Below, piece after piece: positions 13,893-22,765 of a DNA stretch of 28,750 bases. A program made the position numbers and the translations under genes. The notes below the pieces were generated by a model that made no database searches, had not been told where the DNA came from, and worked only from the letters and a program-made list of their open reading frames with translations. This stretch comes from BS750m-G62 sp964577175 (GTDB lineage: Bacteria > Planctomycetota > Phycisphaerae > FEN-1346). Position 1 is the stretch's first letter; every line of letters starts with the position of its first letter. The DNA is taken from the NCBI GenBank assembly GCA_964577175.1, contig CAZNYC010000045.1, positions 1 to 28,750 of the forward strand. The letters are read 5' to 3'.

Positions 13893-15020
13893 ATGTCCGA
13901 ATCCGGAAACGACACCATTCAGGGCGTCCTGGAACTGCAGGACCGCGGGTACGGATTCCTCCGCCACGAGGAGCAGAACTTCCGACCCACCGGCAACGAC
14001 ATCTTCGTCCCGCCGGGACTCGTCAGCCGATACAACCTGCGGACCGGCGCCACGCTCGAAGGTCCCACCCGGCCCGACAAGAAGGGCCGGGGCCTCCAAC
14101 TGGCGGACCTCCAGTCCATCTGCGGCCACGACCCCGAGGAATACAAGGGCCTCGCGCGGTTCGAGGACCTCACGGTCATCGACCCGGAGGAGACCCTCTG
14201 GCTTGAGACCGGGCCCGAGCCGCTCACCACCCGGTGCCTGGACCTGCTGACGCCCATCGGCAAGGGGCAGCGCGGGCTCATCGTCTCGCCGCCGCGGGCC
14301 GGCAAGACCATCATATTGGAGCACATGGCCACCGCCGTCCGGACGAACAACCCGGAGGCCCACGTCATCATGCTCCTGGTGGACGAGCGGCCGGAGGAGG
14401 TCACGCACTTCAAGCGGGCCACCGGCGCCGAGGTGCTGGCCTCGTCGAACGACCAGGACGTGCAGCAGCACGTGCGGCTGTCGCGGCTGACGTTCGCCAA
14501 GGCGAAGGCCGACGTGGAGTTCGGCCGCGACGTCGTCATCTTCCTCGATAGCCTGACCCGCCTCGGCCGGGCGTTCAACAAGGCCGTGCCCTCCAGCGGG
14601 CGGACGCTCTCGGGCGGCGTGGATATCCACGCCCTGGCCGAGCCGAAGCGCATGTTCGGCGCCGCACGGAACATCGAGGAGGGGGGGAGCCTCACGATCA
14701 TCGCCACCTGCCTCATCGAGACCGGCAGCCGCATGGACGACCTCATCTTCCAGGAGTTCAAGGGCACCGGGAACATGGAAGTGGTGCTCGACCGCGACCT
14801 GGCCGAACGCCGTCTGTGGCCCGCCATGGACGTGCTCCAGTCCGGCACGCGGAAAGAGGAGCGGCTCGTCTCGCCCGAGGATCTGCACAAGCGGCATTTG
14901 ATCCGCCGGCGGCTGGCCGGCAACCGCCCCACCGAGGCGCTCGAGACGCTCCTGAAGGCGATGAAGAAGTATCCGTCGAACCGAGAACTTCTCGACGCCA
15001 TGACGCCGCAGCAGGAGTAG
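13893..15020 (+). CDS. rho: Transcription termination factor Rho, short form
   Basis: A hexameric RNA-dependent ATPase that ends transcription. Of 375 residues, the first 75 or so are the OB-fold primary RNA site (GVLELQDRGYGFLR, NDIFVPPGLVSRYNLRTG). Then come the ATPase core with Walker A SPPRAGKT (132-139), Walker B DVVIFLDS (213-220), the Q-loop region PKRMFGAARNIEEGGSLTII and the R-loop region KGTGNMEVVLDR. It lacks the N-terminal helical Rho_N domain, so it is shorter than E. coli Rho (419). TAAGGAG is 5 nt from the ATG. It stands alone behind its own promoter. Confidence 0.96.
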   Translation: MSESGNDTIQGVLELQDRGYGFLRHEEQNFRPTGNDIFVPPGLVSRYNLRTGATLEGPTRPDKKGRGLQLADLQSICGHDPEEYKGLARFEDLTVIDPEETLWLETGPEPLTTRCLDLLTPIGKGQRGLIVSPPRAGKTIILEHMATAVRTNNPEAHVIMLLVDERPEEVTHFKRATGAEVLASSNDQDVQQHVRLSRLTFAKAKADVEFGRDVVIFLDSLTRLGRAFNKAVPSSGRTLSGGVDIHALAEPKRMFGAARNIEEGGSLTIIATCLIETGSRMDDLIFQEFKGTGNMEVVLDRDLAERRLWPAMDVLQSGTRKEERLVSPEDLHKRHLIRRRLAGNRPTEALETLLKAMKKYPSNRELLDAMTPQQE

Positions 15021-15121
15021 GGGCGGACCTTCCCCCCGGCGGGTCGTCTGGCCCACCGCGCCAACGGCCGACCGGGCGTTGCCGTGTTGCTGGCGGATTC
15101 CCGAAAGGATCGTGTAATCGT

Positions 15122-16186
15122 ATGTGGCTGCGTCGCAGAACGGGATGGCTGGTGTTCGGGCTGATGGTCGGGCCGATGCTCGGCTGCGACGGGGGAGTGC
15201 CGCATGACCCCGATGCCCTGCGGCCCGTCGTGGAGTGCCTGGCGCCCGACGCCCGTGACCAGGACAGCGTCACCGTGTGGGTTCACCCCACGGACCCCGG
15301 CCGGAGTACGCTCATCGCGTCGGACAAGGTCGCCGACCGGCTGTTCGTTTACGACCTCTCGGGCCACGTCCTGCAGACCGTCGTGACGCCGAAGCCGGGC
15401 AACGTGGACGTACGGCGAGGGTTCCCGCTGGGCGGCGAACGCATCGACATCCTGGCTTTCAACCAGCGGGAGGCGGGCCTCGGCATTCGCGTCTACCGCA
15501 TCGATCCCGAGACGCGCCGCATCGAGCGCGTGGACCGCGGCGACGCCAGTGGCCAGGGAGAAGGGGGGACCTTGTATCACAGCCGCGCCACCGACCGCTT
15601 CTACTATGTCATGACGAGCAACCTCGGCGTCGTGACGCAGTACGAATTGACCGACGACGGCAGCGGCCGCGTGGCCTCCAGGCCGGTCCGCCAGTGGATG
15701 GCCGGCCGGTGCGAGGGGGCGATCGCCGACGACCGCACCGGTCGCCTTTATATCGCCGCCGAGACCCGAGGCATCTGGGAACTCGGCGCCGAACCGACGG
15801 ACCCCACCCCCGGCCGCCTTGTCGCCCGCACCGGGGAGCACGGCCTCGTGCCGGACGTCGAGGGCCTCACGATCTATCCCGTCGGCGACGAGGACGGGTA
15901 CCTCATCGCCTCGAACCAGAACCGCCACAACTTCAAAGTGTATCGGCTGGGTGGCGAGTTTGACTTCCTGGGCACGTTCCGGGTGCAGGGCGCCGAGGGC
16001 ACGGACGGCGTCGCGGCCGTCGAGACCGATCTCGGCCCGCCGTGGGAAAACGGCCTGTTCGCCTGCCACACCGGCGTCGGCCGATGCCCGGTGCTCGTCG
16101 TCCCCTGGCCGGCACGCGCCGCCGGCGACGGCGGTGACGCCGCGGGACCGCGGCGGACGATACGGCATCCGGCGCGGCCCGACTGA
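15122..16186 (+). CDS. Beta-propeller phytase (3-phytase) lipoprotein
   Basis: A 354-residue exported protein. The N terminus, MWLRRRTGWLVFGLMVGPML followed by G-C22, is a lipoprotein signal with an MLGC box, so it is probably anchored in a membrane. The rest is the calcium-dependent beta-propeller phytase fold: SDKVADRLFVYDLSGHVLQT, then GNVDVRRGFPLGGERIDILAF, then VYRIDPETR, CEGAIADDRTGRLYIAAE, VEGLTIYP, YLIASNQNRHNFKVYR, and G-x-DGVAAVETDLG near the end. These enzymes release phosphate from inositol phosphates outside the cytoplasm. The length fits the family. AAAGGA lies 12 nt from the ATG, a loose spacing. It begins 100 nt after rho with no clear terminator between them. Confidence 0.88.
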   Translation: MWLRRRTGWLVFGLMVGPMLGCDGGVPHDPDALRPVVECLAPDARDQDSVTVWVHPTDPGRSTLIASDKVADRLFVYDLSGHVLQTVVTPKPGNVDVRRGFPLGGERIDILAFNQREAGLGIRVYRIDPETRRIERVDRGDASGQGEGGTLYHSRATDRFYYVMTSNLGVVTQYELTDDGSGRVASRPVRQWMAGRCEGAIADDRTGRLYIAAETRGIWELGAEPTDPTPGRLVARTGEHGLVPDVEGLTIYPVGDEDGYLIASNQNRHNFKVYRLGGEFDFLGTFRVQGAEGTDGVAAVETDLGPPWENGLFACHTGVGRCPVLVVPWPARAAGDGGDAAGPRRTIRHPARPD

Positions 16187-16200
16187 CGGCCGTTCGGCGG

Positions 16201-16228
16201 TTGCATCGGGGCGATTTGCGGCTACAAT
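16201..16228 (+). promoter_or_regulatory. Promoter P1, near-identical to P2 at 19708
   Basis: CGGCGGTTGCATC with TTGCAT (16201-16206), 16-nt spacer, TACAAT (16223-16228) inside CTACAATGC. The same boxes, spacing and flanks occur at 19708-19735. Downstream bases AACGGCC..CCCGGCC are also shared. It drives the truncated discoidin ORF and, by overlap, the glycoside-hydrolase-like gene. Confidence 0.65.
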
Positions 16229-16271
16229 GCGTGCGAAACGGCCCGTCACCCGGCCCTTGCGAGGTCTCCCC

Positions 16272-16523
16272 GTGCGCACGCCATGCCGCATCTCGCCGCC
16301 CATGCTCGTGTTGTCTGCCGCGACAGCGGGCGCGCCGACCTCGGCCGGCCGTGCCGCACTACCGCAGAATCGTGTCCCATCGGCGACGTTCACCGCCTCG
16401 TGGGGGGACATCGGTACCTTCGCGGCCGGGAACGTCGCCGATGGCCGCGTCCACACGTGTGGCGTAAGCCTGACGTCCCAGGAGCCCACCGCCCCGTACA
16501 CCCGTCGTAAGGAACGATCATGA
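16272..16523 (+). pseudogene. Truncated paralogue of the HzsA-like gene's N terminus (signal peptide plus start of discoidin domain)
   Basis: An 83-codon frame from GTG 16272. After a leader-like stretch it reads LPQNRVPSATFTASWGDIG then TFAAGNVADGRVH, which aligns with PENLARSARITASSAYSGDY then AAANVADGHIP in the gene at 19780. The alignment ends abruptly and the remainder (TCGVSLTSQEPTAPYTRRKERS) matches nothing there. The promoter regions also match, so this looks like a partial duplication that lost the rest of its gene. Its TGA overlaps the next ATG (ATGA), so it could now work as a short coupled leader ORF. Whether the peptide is made or exported is unknown. Confidence 0.6.
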
Positions 16524-19500
16524 AGCGATGTGTCCGATTTCTCCTCGTCTTTGCCTGCACGCTGGCCTGGATGACCGTGTCGCCCGTGGCCGGCGCCCAG
16601 TGGGGCAACCTCTCGCGGATGCACGACTACGAGACGTGCTTCGGCATCGATAAGGACGCCAAGCCCCGTTTCAAGGTGACGATGCTGTCGTCGAACGCGG
16701 CCGGCAACGTGTACCACGAGGGCGAGCGGCCGGCACTCGAGTTTCAGGTCGAGAACCTCTCGGACGAACCGTTGAAGGTGCGCGGGCGGGTGGAGGTTCT
16801 CCGCTACGCGCAGCGCCGTGTGCCGGGGGATATGTGGTGGCCGCGGCTGGAACGATTGGACACGTGCGGGGACTGCCCTGTGGCGGTGGACCTCGCTCCG
16901 AAGGCGTGGGCGAACCTCACCGTCCGGCCGCCCGTGCCGGAGACGAAGGGCGGGTACGGCCTGGTCGTGGACCTGGGTTCCGCCGGCCGCGCCTATCTCA
17001 CGAGCCTCGTGCGCACCTTCAAGCCGCACCTGGAGCGGATCGCGTTTCCGAAGCAGTCGCTGGAGCACATGCCGCCCGAAATCCTGGCCCGCCTGGGCGT
17101 CCAGACCATCCGGTACGGCGTGAGTTTCATCGCCCCGGACGAGGGTCGGCGGTACGAGCAGTTGATGGAGCGGCTGGAGCGCGAGTTCCACGAGATGCAC
17201 GAGCACCGCGTCACGTGCACGGTCGAGATCGGCGCAGGAAGCCGGCACCAGCCGCTCGGCCGCGGCAGGCCGCACCTCGACGACAACGGCGTCATGAAGG
17301 GCGGCAAGCAGGACCTCTGCTGGCTCCCTGCCTACGACGACGTATATCAGCAATTCGTGTACGACCTGGCGCGGGAGTACGGCTTCCCGAAGGGCCCCAT
17401 CAACGGATTCATGCTCTGGAACGAACCCTGGGAAGGCCACTCGATTTCCGGGTGGCAGGCCGACATGCTGCGGTACCGCGAACTGTACCGGCGCATGGGG
17501 GAGGCCGTGCACCGGGCCCGAAAGGACGCCGGCGTCGAGGTCCTCGTGGGCGGATGCGATTCCTCGACCAATACGTGGGACAAACTCTTTCCCGACGGCA
17601 AAGATACGTTCCTCAAATATCTCGACTTCTGCTCCATCCATTACCAGGGGCTCGCCGCCCCCGTGCTGTACCCCGAGTGGAACGAGCGGAAGGCGCCCAC
17701 CGGGCGGGTCCGGATCTGGGATACCGAATCGTGGGTCGCCAACAGTGACGAGGTCTTCGCCGGGGTGGTGGCGGCCAACCGGGCCGCCGGCTACGATCGT
17801 TCCATGGGGACGCTCAGCCGCATCGCCGTCTCGACGCTCAGCCATCACCGTGTCGCCCACGACACGATCCGGACGGGCGAGGGCAAAACGAAGATCGAGC
17901 GGCACCTGGAGTCGCGCCCGCTCGCCGCCTCCTACGGCGCCGTGCAGCACTTCATCGGCCAGCGCGAGTTCCGCGAGATCCTCTTCAAGAACGGGCTGCC
18001 GTGGGTCTTCGTCTTCGACGGCCTGGACGGCAACCCGGACGACGGTACCGCGGTCGTCGTGGGCGACCTGGGGGCGCTGTTCGGCAAGAAGGGGCGGAAC
18101 CTCCTCTTCCACACCGTTCGCAGCCTCCAGGAGGTGAGGGCAAAGCGAGAGCGGCGCCGCACGCTCGCCGCCGGCAAAGGCTCCGCCGAGGAACGGGCGG
18201 ACCTCCGCGCCGACCTGGCCGAGCCCATGCCGCTTGAGGGCGTTACGCTGACCCTCGAGCCGCCGCCCGGGTGCCGGCTGTTCGATTTCTACGGCAACCC
18301 GGTGAAGGCCGAGGACGGCCGATACGTCATTCCCCTGAACGAACGGGCTTTTTTCCTTCGCGGCGACCCCGAGCGCCAGGGGAGCATGGATGCGCTCCTC
18401 GAGGCCCTGCGGGCGGCCCGCATCGACGGGCTGGAACCCGTCGAGATCGTCCCGTACGACATGCTGAAGCCGGTCGGGCAGAAGCCGACGTTGCGGCTTC
18501 GGGTGACGAACATGCTGAATCGCCCCGTCGAGGGCACGCTCGCCGCCACCCTGGGCGACTTGGCCGTCGAGTATCCGAAGACCCTCTCGCTCGAGCCGCG
18601 CGAAAGGAAACGCGTGGACGTCCGCGTGACCGGCGGCAAGGCGCGCGCCGACAACACCTATCCGCTCTCGGCCGTCTTCGACGCCGGCGACGACGGGACG
18701 GCCGAGCACCACGAGGCGATGCACGTCAATTGGATTCACCGGCGGACCGTCACGGTCGACGGTCGCCTCGACGATTGGAAGGGGGCCATCCCGCAGACCG
18801 TCAACGCGACGGGGCCCGGCGGACCGTCGTTCGAGGAAGCGATGTGGCTGCCGTTTGAAACGTTCAAGGCGGGGACCGAAAACGGCGTGGCCGTCGCGTA
18901 CCTGGCCTGCGACGACACGCATTTCTACTTCGCCGCCCGGATTGCCGACGATTCGCCGCACCCGGGCGCCATCCGCTTTGCCGATCGCGACCACGACGCC
19001 GCTTACTACCCGGAGGTGTGCACCGAAATCGTCCAGCCGCGCGGAAAGAAGAAGGCCGCCGGCGCCAAGCCCGAGCGGCGCACGCACCGCTGGCCGGAAG
19101 GCGTTCGCCGCTTCTCCTACCGCCGGTGGCCGGCGCTGCCGTCCAGTTATCACGGCGTCCCGTACGATAACGTGTTGCTGGCGTTCAACGCCATTGGGCT
19201 CGGCGAGGACGGGTGGCTGAGTCACCTGCCCGGCCGGATGCCGAAATTCGTCGCGTACAAGACGACCGATTATGAGTACGCCTTGAACCGTGTGTCCGAG
19301 CCGTACGGGGGCGGCACCGAAATCTGGCGGCTCCAGTGTCCCGGCATGCCCCGGAAGCATTTCTATCCGAGGCAGCCCAGGCATCCGAAGGAAGGGGCCG
19401 TCGACGGCGGGCAACTCGTCGTCCGGTACGAGGAGGGCACGCGGCTGGTGGAATGCGCTCTGCCGTGGAGCGAGATTCCCGACGTCAAGGCGCGGCTCGA

Positions 19501-19669
19501 TGCGGGAGAAACGGTCAAGTTCAGTTACCGCGTGAATCACAACACGCGCGGCCCGGACATGGAACTGGCCCGCGGTCGGTCCGCCTGCGAAGGGTTGTCG
19601 AGGTCGTTCCATCCGGACTGGGCCCGTTCCTGGCCGAATGAACTGGAGTTTGCCTTCGAACCGAAGTAA
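16520..19669 (+). CDS. Secreted glycoside-hydrolase-like protein (clan A type barrel) with C-terminal CBM9-like domain
   Basis: A 1049-residue exported protein. The signal peptide is 1-26 (cut near AGA). Residues 50-165 form a beta-sandwich (PALEFQVENLSDEPLKVRGR). A TIM barrel of about 170-560 follows, with acid/base candidate E302 in FMLWNEPWEG and nucleophile candidate E403 in RIWDTESW, on strands 4 and 7 as in clan GH-A. Beta-rich regions (600-740) include LTLEPPPGCRLFDFYGNPV. Residues about 745-1049 start with VTVDGRLDDWKGAIP and contain VAYLACDDTHFYFAARIADD and VRYEEGTRLVECALPWSEIP, the pattern of CBM9-like sugar-binding or DOMON-type domains. The target polysaccharide is unknown and I cannot assign a numbered GH family. 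The start overlaps the truncated ORF by 4 nt, so P1 at 16201 is its apparent promoter. Confidence 0.8.
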   Translation: MKRCVRFLLVFACTLAWMTVSPVAGAQWGNLSRMHDYETCFGIDKDAKPRFKVTMLSSNAAGNVYHEGERPALEFQVENLSDEPLKVRGRVEVLRYAQRRVPGDMWWPRLERLDTCGDCPVAVDLAPKAWANLTVRPPVPETKGGYGLVVDLGSAGRAYLTSLVRTFKPHLERIAFPKQSLEHMPPEILARLGVQTIRYGVSFIAPDEGRRYEQLMERLEREFHEMHEHRVTCTVEIGAGSRHQPLGRGRPHLDDNGVMKGGKQDLCWLPAYDDVYQQFVYDLAREYGFPKGPINGFMLWNEPWEGHSISGWQADMLRYRELYRRMGEAVHRARKDAGVEVLVGGCDSSTNTWDKLFPDGKDTFLKYLDFCSIHYQGLAAPVLYPEWNERKAPTGRVRIWDTESWVANSDEVFAGVVAANRAAGYDRSMGTLSRIAVSTLSHHRVAHDTIRTGEGKTKIERHLESRPLAASYGAVQHFIGQREFREILFKNGLPWVFVFDGLDGNPDDGTAVVVGDLGALFGKKGRNLLFHTVRSLQEVRAKRERRRTLAAGKGSAEERADLRADLAEPMPLEGVTLTLEPPPGCRLFDFYGNPVKAEDGRYVIPLNERAFFLRGDPERQGSMDALLEALRAARIDGLEPVEIVPYDMLKPVGQKPTLRLRVTNMLNRPVEGTLAATLGDLAVEYPKTLSLEPRERKRVDVRVTGGKARADNTYPLSAVFDAGDDGTAEHHEAMHVNWIHRRTVTVDGRLDDWKGAIPQTVNATGPGGPSFEEAMWLPFETFKAGTENGVAVAYLACDDTHFYFAARIADDSPHPGAIRFADRDHDAAYYPEVCTEIVQPRGKKKAAGAKPERRTHRWPEGVRRFSYRRWPALPSSYHGVPYDNVLLAFNAIGLGEDGWLSHLPGRMPKFVAYKTTDYEYALNRVSEPYGGGTEIWRLQCPGMPRKHFYPRQPRHPKEGAVDGGQLVVRYEEGTRLVECALPWSEIPDVKARLDAGETVKFSYRVNHNTRGPDMELARGRSACEGLSRSFHPDWARSWPNELEFAFEPK

Positions 19670-19707
19670 GAAGGCCTCGTCGCCGGGGGGCGGTCGGGCA
19701 ACGGCGG

Positions 19708-19735
19708 TTGCATCCGTCCGCATTGTGCCTACAAT
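19708..19735 (+). promoter_or_regulatory. Promoter P2 of the HzsA-like gene, twin of P1
   Basis: TTGCAT (19708-19713), 16 nt, TACAAT (19730-19735), within CGGCGGTTGCATC and CTACAATGC blocks identical to those at 16201. Start expected near 19742, about 38 nt before the ATG. Confidence 0.7.
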
Positions 19736-19779
19736 GCTTGCGGGAACGGCCGACCCGGCCATCATGCACCGGAGGCGCC

Positions 19780-22578
19780 ATGTCCGTCTGCGCTGCCTGT
19801 CGCAGGTCCGTGTGGGTGCTGCTCGCCGTCGCGGTGACCACGCCGACAGTTGCCGCCGCTGCGCCCGAGAACCTCGCCCGCTCCGCCCGCATCACGGCCT
19901 CCTCGGCGTACAGCGGCGACTACGCGGCCGCGAACGTCGCCGACGGCCACATCCCCGGGGCGATGAGTCGCGCCGACGTCGGCAAGGCGTGGGCGACGAA
20001 GGCGAAGCACGCCGCCACCCTCACCCTGGAATGGCCCGAGCCGGTCACCGTGGCGGAGATCGTCTACTGGGGCCGCACCGCCTGGGAATGGGAAGAGAAC
20101 TTCAAGGCCTGCGCCGTCCATCTGGACGGGGCCGAGCCGCCCGCCGTCAAGACCGCGCTGAAGGCCGGTCACGGCCCGCAGCGGATCCGTCTGCCGGAAC
20201 CGGTGCGCGTGCGGCAGATGCGCCTGGTGTTTTCCTCGTCGTACGGGGGAAGCAATCCGGGGGCGTCGGAGATCGGCGTCTACGCCGCCCCGCCGGCGGC
20301 GAAGGCGCTCGGCCGGTTCCGGGGTCCGAACGAGCCCCCGCCCACGCCCGTCGCCGACTCGCCCGACCTGGCCCGGCGCCTGAAGGCCGGCGAACTCGGA
20401 TTCGAGAAGATACTGGTCATCGAGCGGCACCGCGTGACCTCCTCGCACGTCTACACGTATCACTGCGAGGGGCAGCGCGACGGCGGCGGGCTGTACGTCT
20501 ACGACGTGACGACCGGCCGTCTCGAACCGCTCATCGAGACGCCGGACGGCCAGATCCTCGACTGCGACGGCTCCTGGGACGGCCGCGAGGTCCTTTTCTC
20601 CCTCCGCCGCGGCGCCCGGCCGTACCAGGTGGTCCGGATCGGGGCCGACGGGTCGGGCCTCGCGCAACTCACCGACGGCGAGGCGTACAACTTCAACGCC
20701 TGCTGGCTCCCCGACGGCGGCATCGCGTTCCTCTCGACCCGCGCGCCCCAGTTCGCCTACTGCTGGACGTCGCCCGTGGGTGTCCTGTACCGGATGGACC
20801 GCGACGGCGGGAACGTGCGGCGTCTCTCGGCCAACTATCTCAATGATTTTACCCCCGCGGTGATGAACGACGGCCGCATCATCTACGGGCGGTGGGAGTA
20901 CGTGGACCGGCCCGCCATCCCCATCCAGGGCCTGTGGACGATCAACCCGGACGGCACGATGCTGGCCCAGTATTACGGCAACCGCGTGCTCGGCCCGGCC
21001 ACCTTCATCGACCCGCAGCCCGTGCCCGGCTCCGGGGCCGTCCTCTGCACGATGACCGGTCACAACGGGACGTGCGGCGGGGCGGTGGGCCTGGTGAATC
21101 CGATCTACGGCGACAACACCCAGGCCGCCATCCGCAACCTGACGCCCGAGATCAACCACGGCCGCGTCGAGCGCTCGAACAACGGCCCCCGCAGCGGCCC
21201 GTACCAGACGCCGTACCCGCTGGACGAGACGTACTTTCTCGTCTCCTACAAGGGCCACGTGCTCGTCCGCGATTACGAGGGGACCGAGCAGGCGACGGTT
21301 CTTGCGAGCCGCGGCATCGGCTGGCGCAGCGCCCGGCCGCTGCGGCCGCGCCCGAGGCCGCCGGTCCGTCCGCCGACGGTGCCGGACGAACCCGCCGCCG
21401 ACGGCGAGGGCGGGCGGTGGGCGTCGGTGTATCTGCAGGACGTCCACCTCGGCCTCGGGCCGCACGTGGCGCCGGGCGAGGTGAAGCAGGTGGCGGTGGT
21501 GCAGGAGATCGAAAAGAGCCGCAAGGCCGACGTGGCGCGCCGGGCGTTCGGGTTCCAGTTCCCCGTGGTCTCGTGCGGGGCGACGTATGCGCCGAAGAAG
21601 GTGTGGGGCTACGCGGACGTGGCCGAGGACGGCTCCGCCTCGTTCCAGGTGCCGGCCGGCGTGCCCGTTTATTTTATGGCGCTCGATTCCCGCGGCCGGG
21701 CGGTCCAGCGGATGCGATCGTTCACCCACTTCATGCCGGGCGAAATGCAGGGGTGCATCGGGTGCCACGAGCCGCGGACGGAGAGCCCGCGGGTGGCCCC
21801 CATCCGCAGGACCCGCCGGCCGCCGCAGCCGCTCCGTCCGCCCGAGTGGGGCCGCCGCGGATTCGATTACGCGAGTATCGTCCAACCGGTGCTGGACCGG
21901 CACTGCACGACGTGCCACGGGCCGCCCGACCCGCCCAAAGACGTGGACCTGACCGGCGACGTCACGGACTTTTTCAACGTCTCGTACGAGGTGCTGGCCC
22001 GCCGGAAGTTCGACCGCCGTTGGGGCGGCCGGGGGTACACGCGGTCCATCTCCACCTACAACGGGGCGGAGCGGAACATCCTGGAGATCACGCCGAAGGT
22101 CTGGGGGTCGCCCGCCTCGCCGCTGGCCGACCTCGTCCTGGCGGGCCATCCGGACGCCGACGGCCGGCCGCGCGTCCGTCTTACCGACGCCGAACGCCGC
22201 CGCCTCTTCGCCTGGATCGACCTGAACGTGCCGTACTACGGCACGTCGCTGGCCCGGGACTACGAGCGGCAGGGGTGCCGGCGGCTGTATCCGGCGAACC
22301 TGGACAAGGTCCTCGCGGAGGTGGCCGGCCGGCGGTGCGCCGAATGCCACGACGGCGGCACGGTGCCGCGCAAGGCGTGGGTCCGCGTGGCCCGGCCGGA
22401 GTTCAACGCGTTTCTGCTGGCGCCGCTGGCGCGGTCGGCGGGCGGGACGGAGGCGTGCGGACGGGCGGTCTTCCGGGATACGTCGGACCCGGACTACCGG
22501 GCCGTCCTGGAGACGTTCGCCCCCGTTCGGGAGGCGGTCCGGCAAGGGGCCCGCGCGGACATCGCCGAAGCCGAGTAG
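19780..22578 (+). CDS. Hydrazine-synthase-alpha-like exported cytochrome: discoidin, beta-propeller, three haem c motifs
   Basis: A 932-residue protein. The signal peptide is 1-27 (SVWVLLAVAVTT core). An F5/8-type C (discoidin) domain spans about 28-150 (ENLARSARITASSAYSGDYA, TLTLEWPEPVTVAEIVYWGR). A TolB/WD-like propeller runs over about 195-500, with GGGLYVYDVTTGRLEPL, VRIGADGSGLAQLTDGE and the stretch DGRIIYGRWEYVDRP..GLWTINPDGT, which resembles the alpha subunit of hydrazine synthase and its many planctomycete relatives. Three CxxCH haem-binding motifs follow: C659-IGCH, C709-TTCH and C853-AECH. It would act outside the cytoplasm as an electron-transfer or redox enzyme. No beta/gamma subunits or hydrazine dehydrogenase are near, so hydrazine chemistry is not implied. 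GGAGG (19771-19775) is 4 nt from the ATG. Confidence 0.82.
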   Translation: MSVCAACRRSVWVLLAVAVTTPTVAAAAPENLARSARITASSAYSGDYAAANVADGHIPGAMSRADVGKAWATKAKHAATLTLEWPEPVTVAEIVYWGRTAWEWEENFKACAVHLDGAEPPAVKTALKAGHGPQRIRLPEPVRVRQMRLVFSSSYGGSNPGASEIGVYAAPPAAKALGRFRGPNEPPPTPVADSPDLARRLKAGELGFEKILVIERHRVTSSHVYTYHCEGQRDGGGLYVYDVTTGRLEPLIETPDGQILDCDGSWDGREVLFSLRRGARPYQVVRIGADGSGLAQLTDGEAYNFNACWLPDGGIAFLSTRAPQFAYCWTSPVGVLYRMDRDGGNVRRLSANYLNDFTPAVMNDGRIIYGRWEYVDRPAIPIQGLWTINPDGTMLAQYYGNRVLGPATFIDPQPVPGSGAVLCTMTGHNGTCGGAVGLVNPIYGDNTQAAIRNLTPEINHGRVERSNNGPRSGPYQTPYPLDETYFLVSYKGHVLVRDYEGTEQATVLASRGIGWRSARPLRPRPRPPVRPPTVPDEPAADGEGGRWASVYLQDVHLGLGPHVAPGEVKQVAVVQEIEKSRKADVARRAFGFQFPVVSCGATYAPKKVWGYADVAEDGSASFQVPAGVPVYFMALDSRGRAVQRMRSFTHFMPGEMQGCIGCHEPRTESPRVAPIRRTRRPPQPLRPPEWGRRGFDYASIVQPVLDRHCTTCHGPPDPPKDVDLTGDVTDFFNVSYEVLARRKFDRRWGGRGYTRSISTYNGAERNILEITPKVWGSPASPLADLVLAGHPDADGRPRVRLTDAERRRLFAWIDLNVPYYGTSLARDYERQGCRRLYPANLDKVLAEVAGRRCAECHDGGTVPRKAWVRVARPEFNAFLLAPLARSAGGTEACGRAVFRDTSDPDYRAVLETFAPVREAVRQGARADIAEAE

Positions 22579-22654
22579 CGACGGCCCTCCCGCACGCGAC
22601 CTCGACGTTCCTCTGAACGATTTGCCCGCGCCCTCCGTCTAATCCGCGCGGCCC

Positions 22655-22683
22655 TTTCATACGCTCGGCCCGGAGCGTATAAT
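22655..22683 (+). promoter_or_regulatory. Candidate promoter with embedded palindrome
   Basis: TATAAT (22678-22683) with a weak -35 TTTCAT (22655-22660) at 17 nt. The spacer is a perfect palindrome, ATACGCTC-GGCCCG-GAGCGTAT (22659-22680), which runs into the -10 box. This arrangement suits an operator, though it could also be an RNA hairpin at the end of the preceding transcript. It lies 83 nt before the TPR gene. Confidence 0.5.
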
Positions 22684-22765
22684 TGAAAAGAGGAGAGAGC
22701 GGCGAGATGCCGATAGAAAAGGGTGACGAACAGACTCCCGCCCCAAGAGCGGGGGGAGGAAAACC

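Noticed and set aside
13919..19765. 1948-codon minus-strand open frame
   Set aside because: Antisense to rho, the phytase and the glycoside-hydrolase-like gene, all well supported. Its sequence is the complement of their codon bias and shows no domain.
19780..22578. Evidence of an anammox (hydrazine) pathway
   Set aside because: Only an alpha-subunit-like protein is present, in a family widespread in non-anammox planctomycetes, with different added domains and no partner genes.
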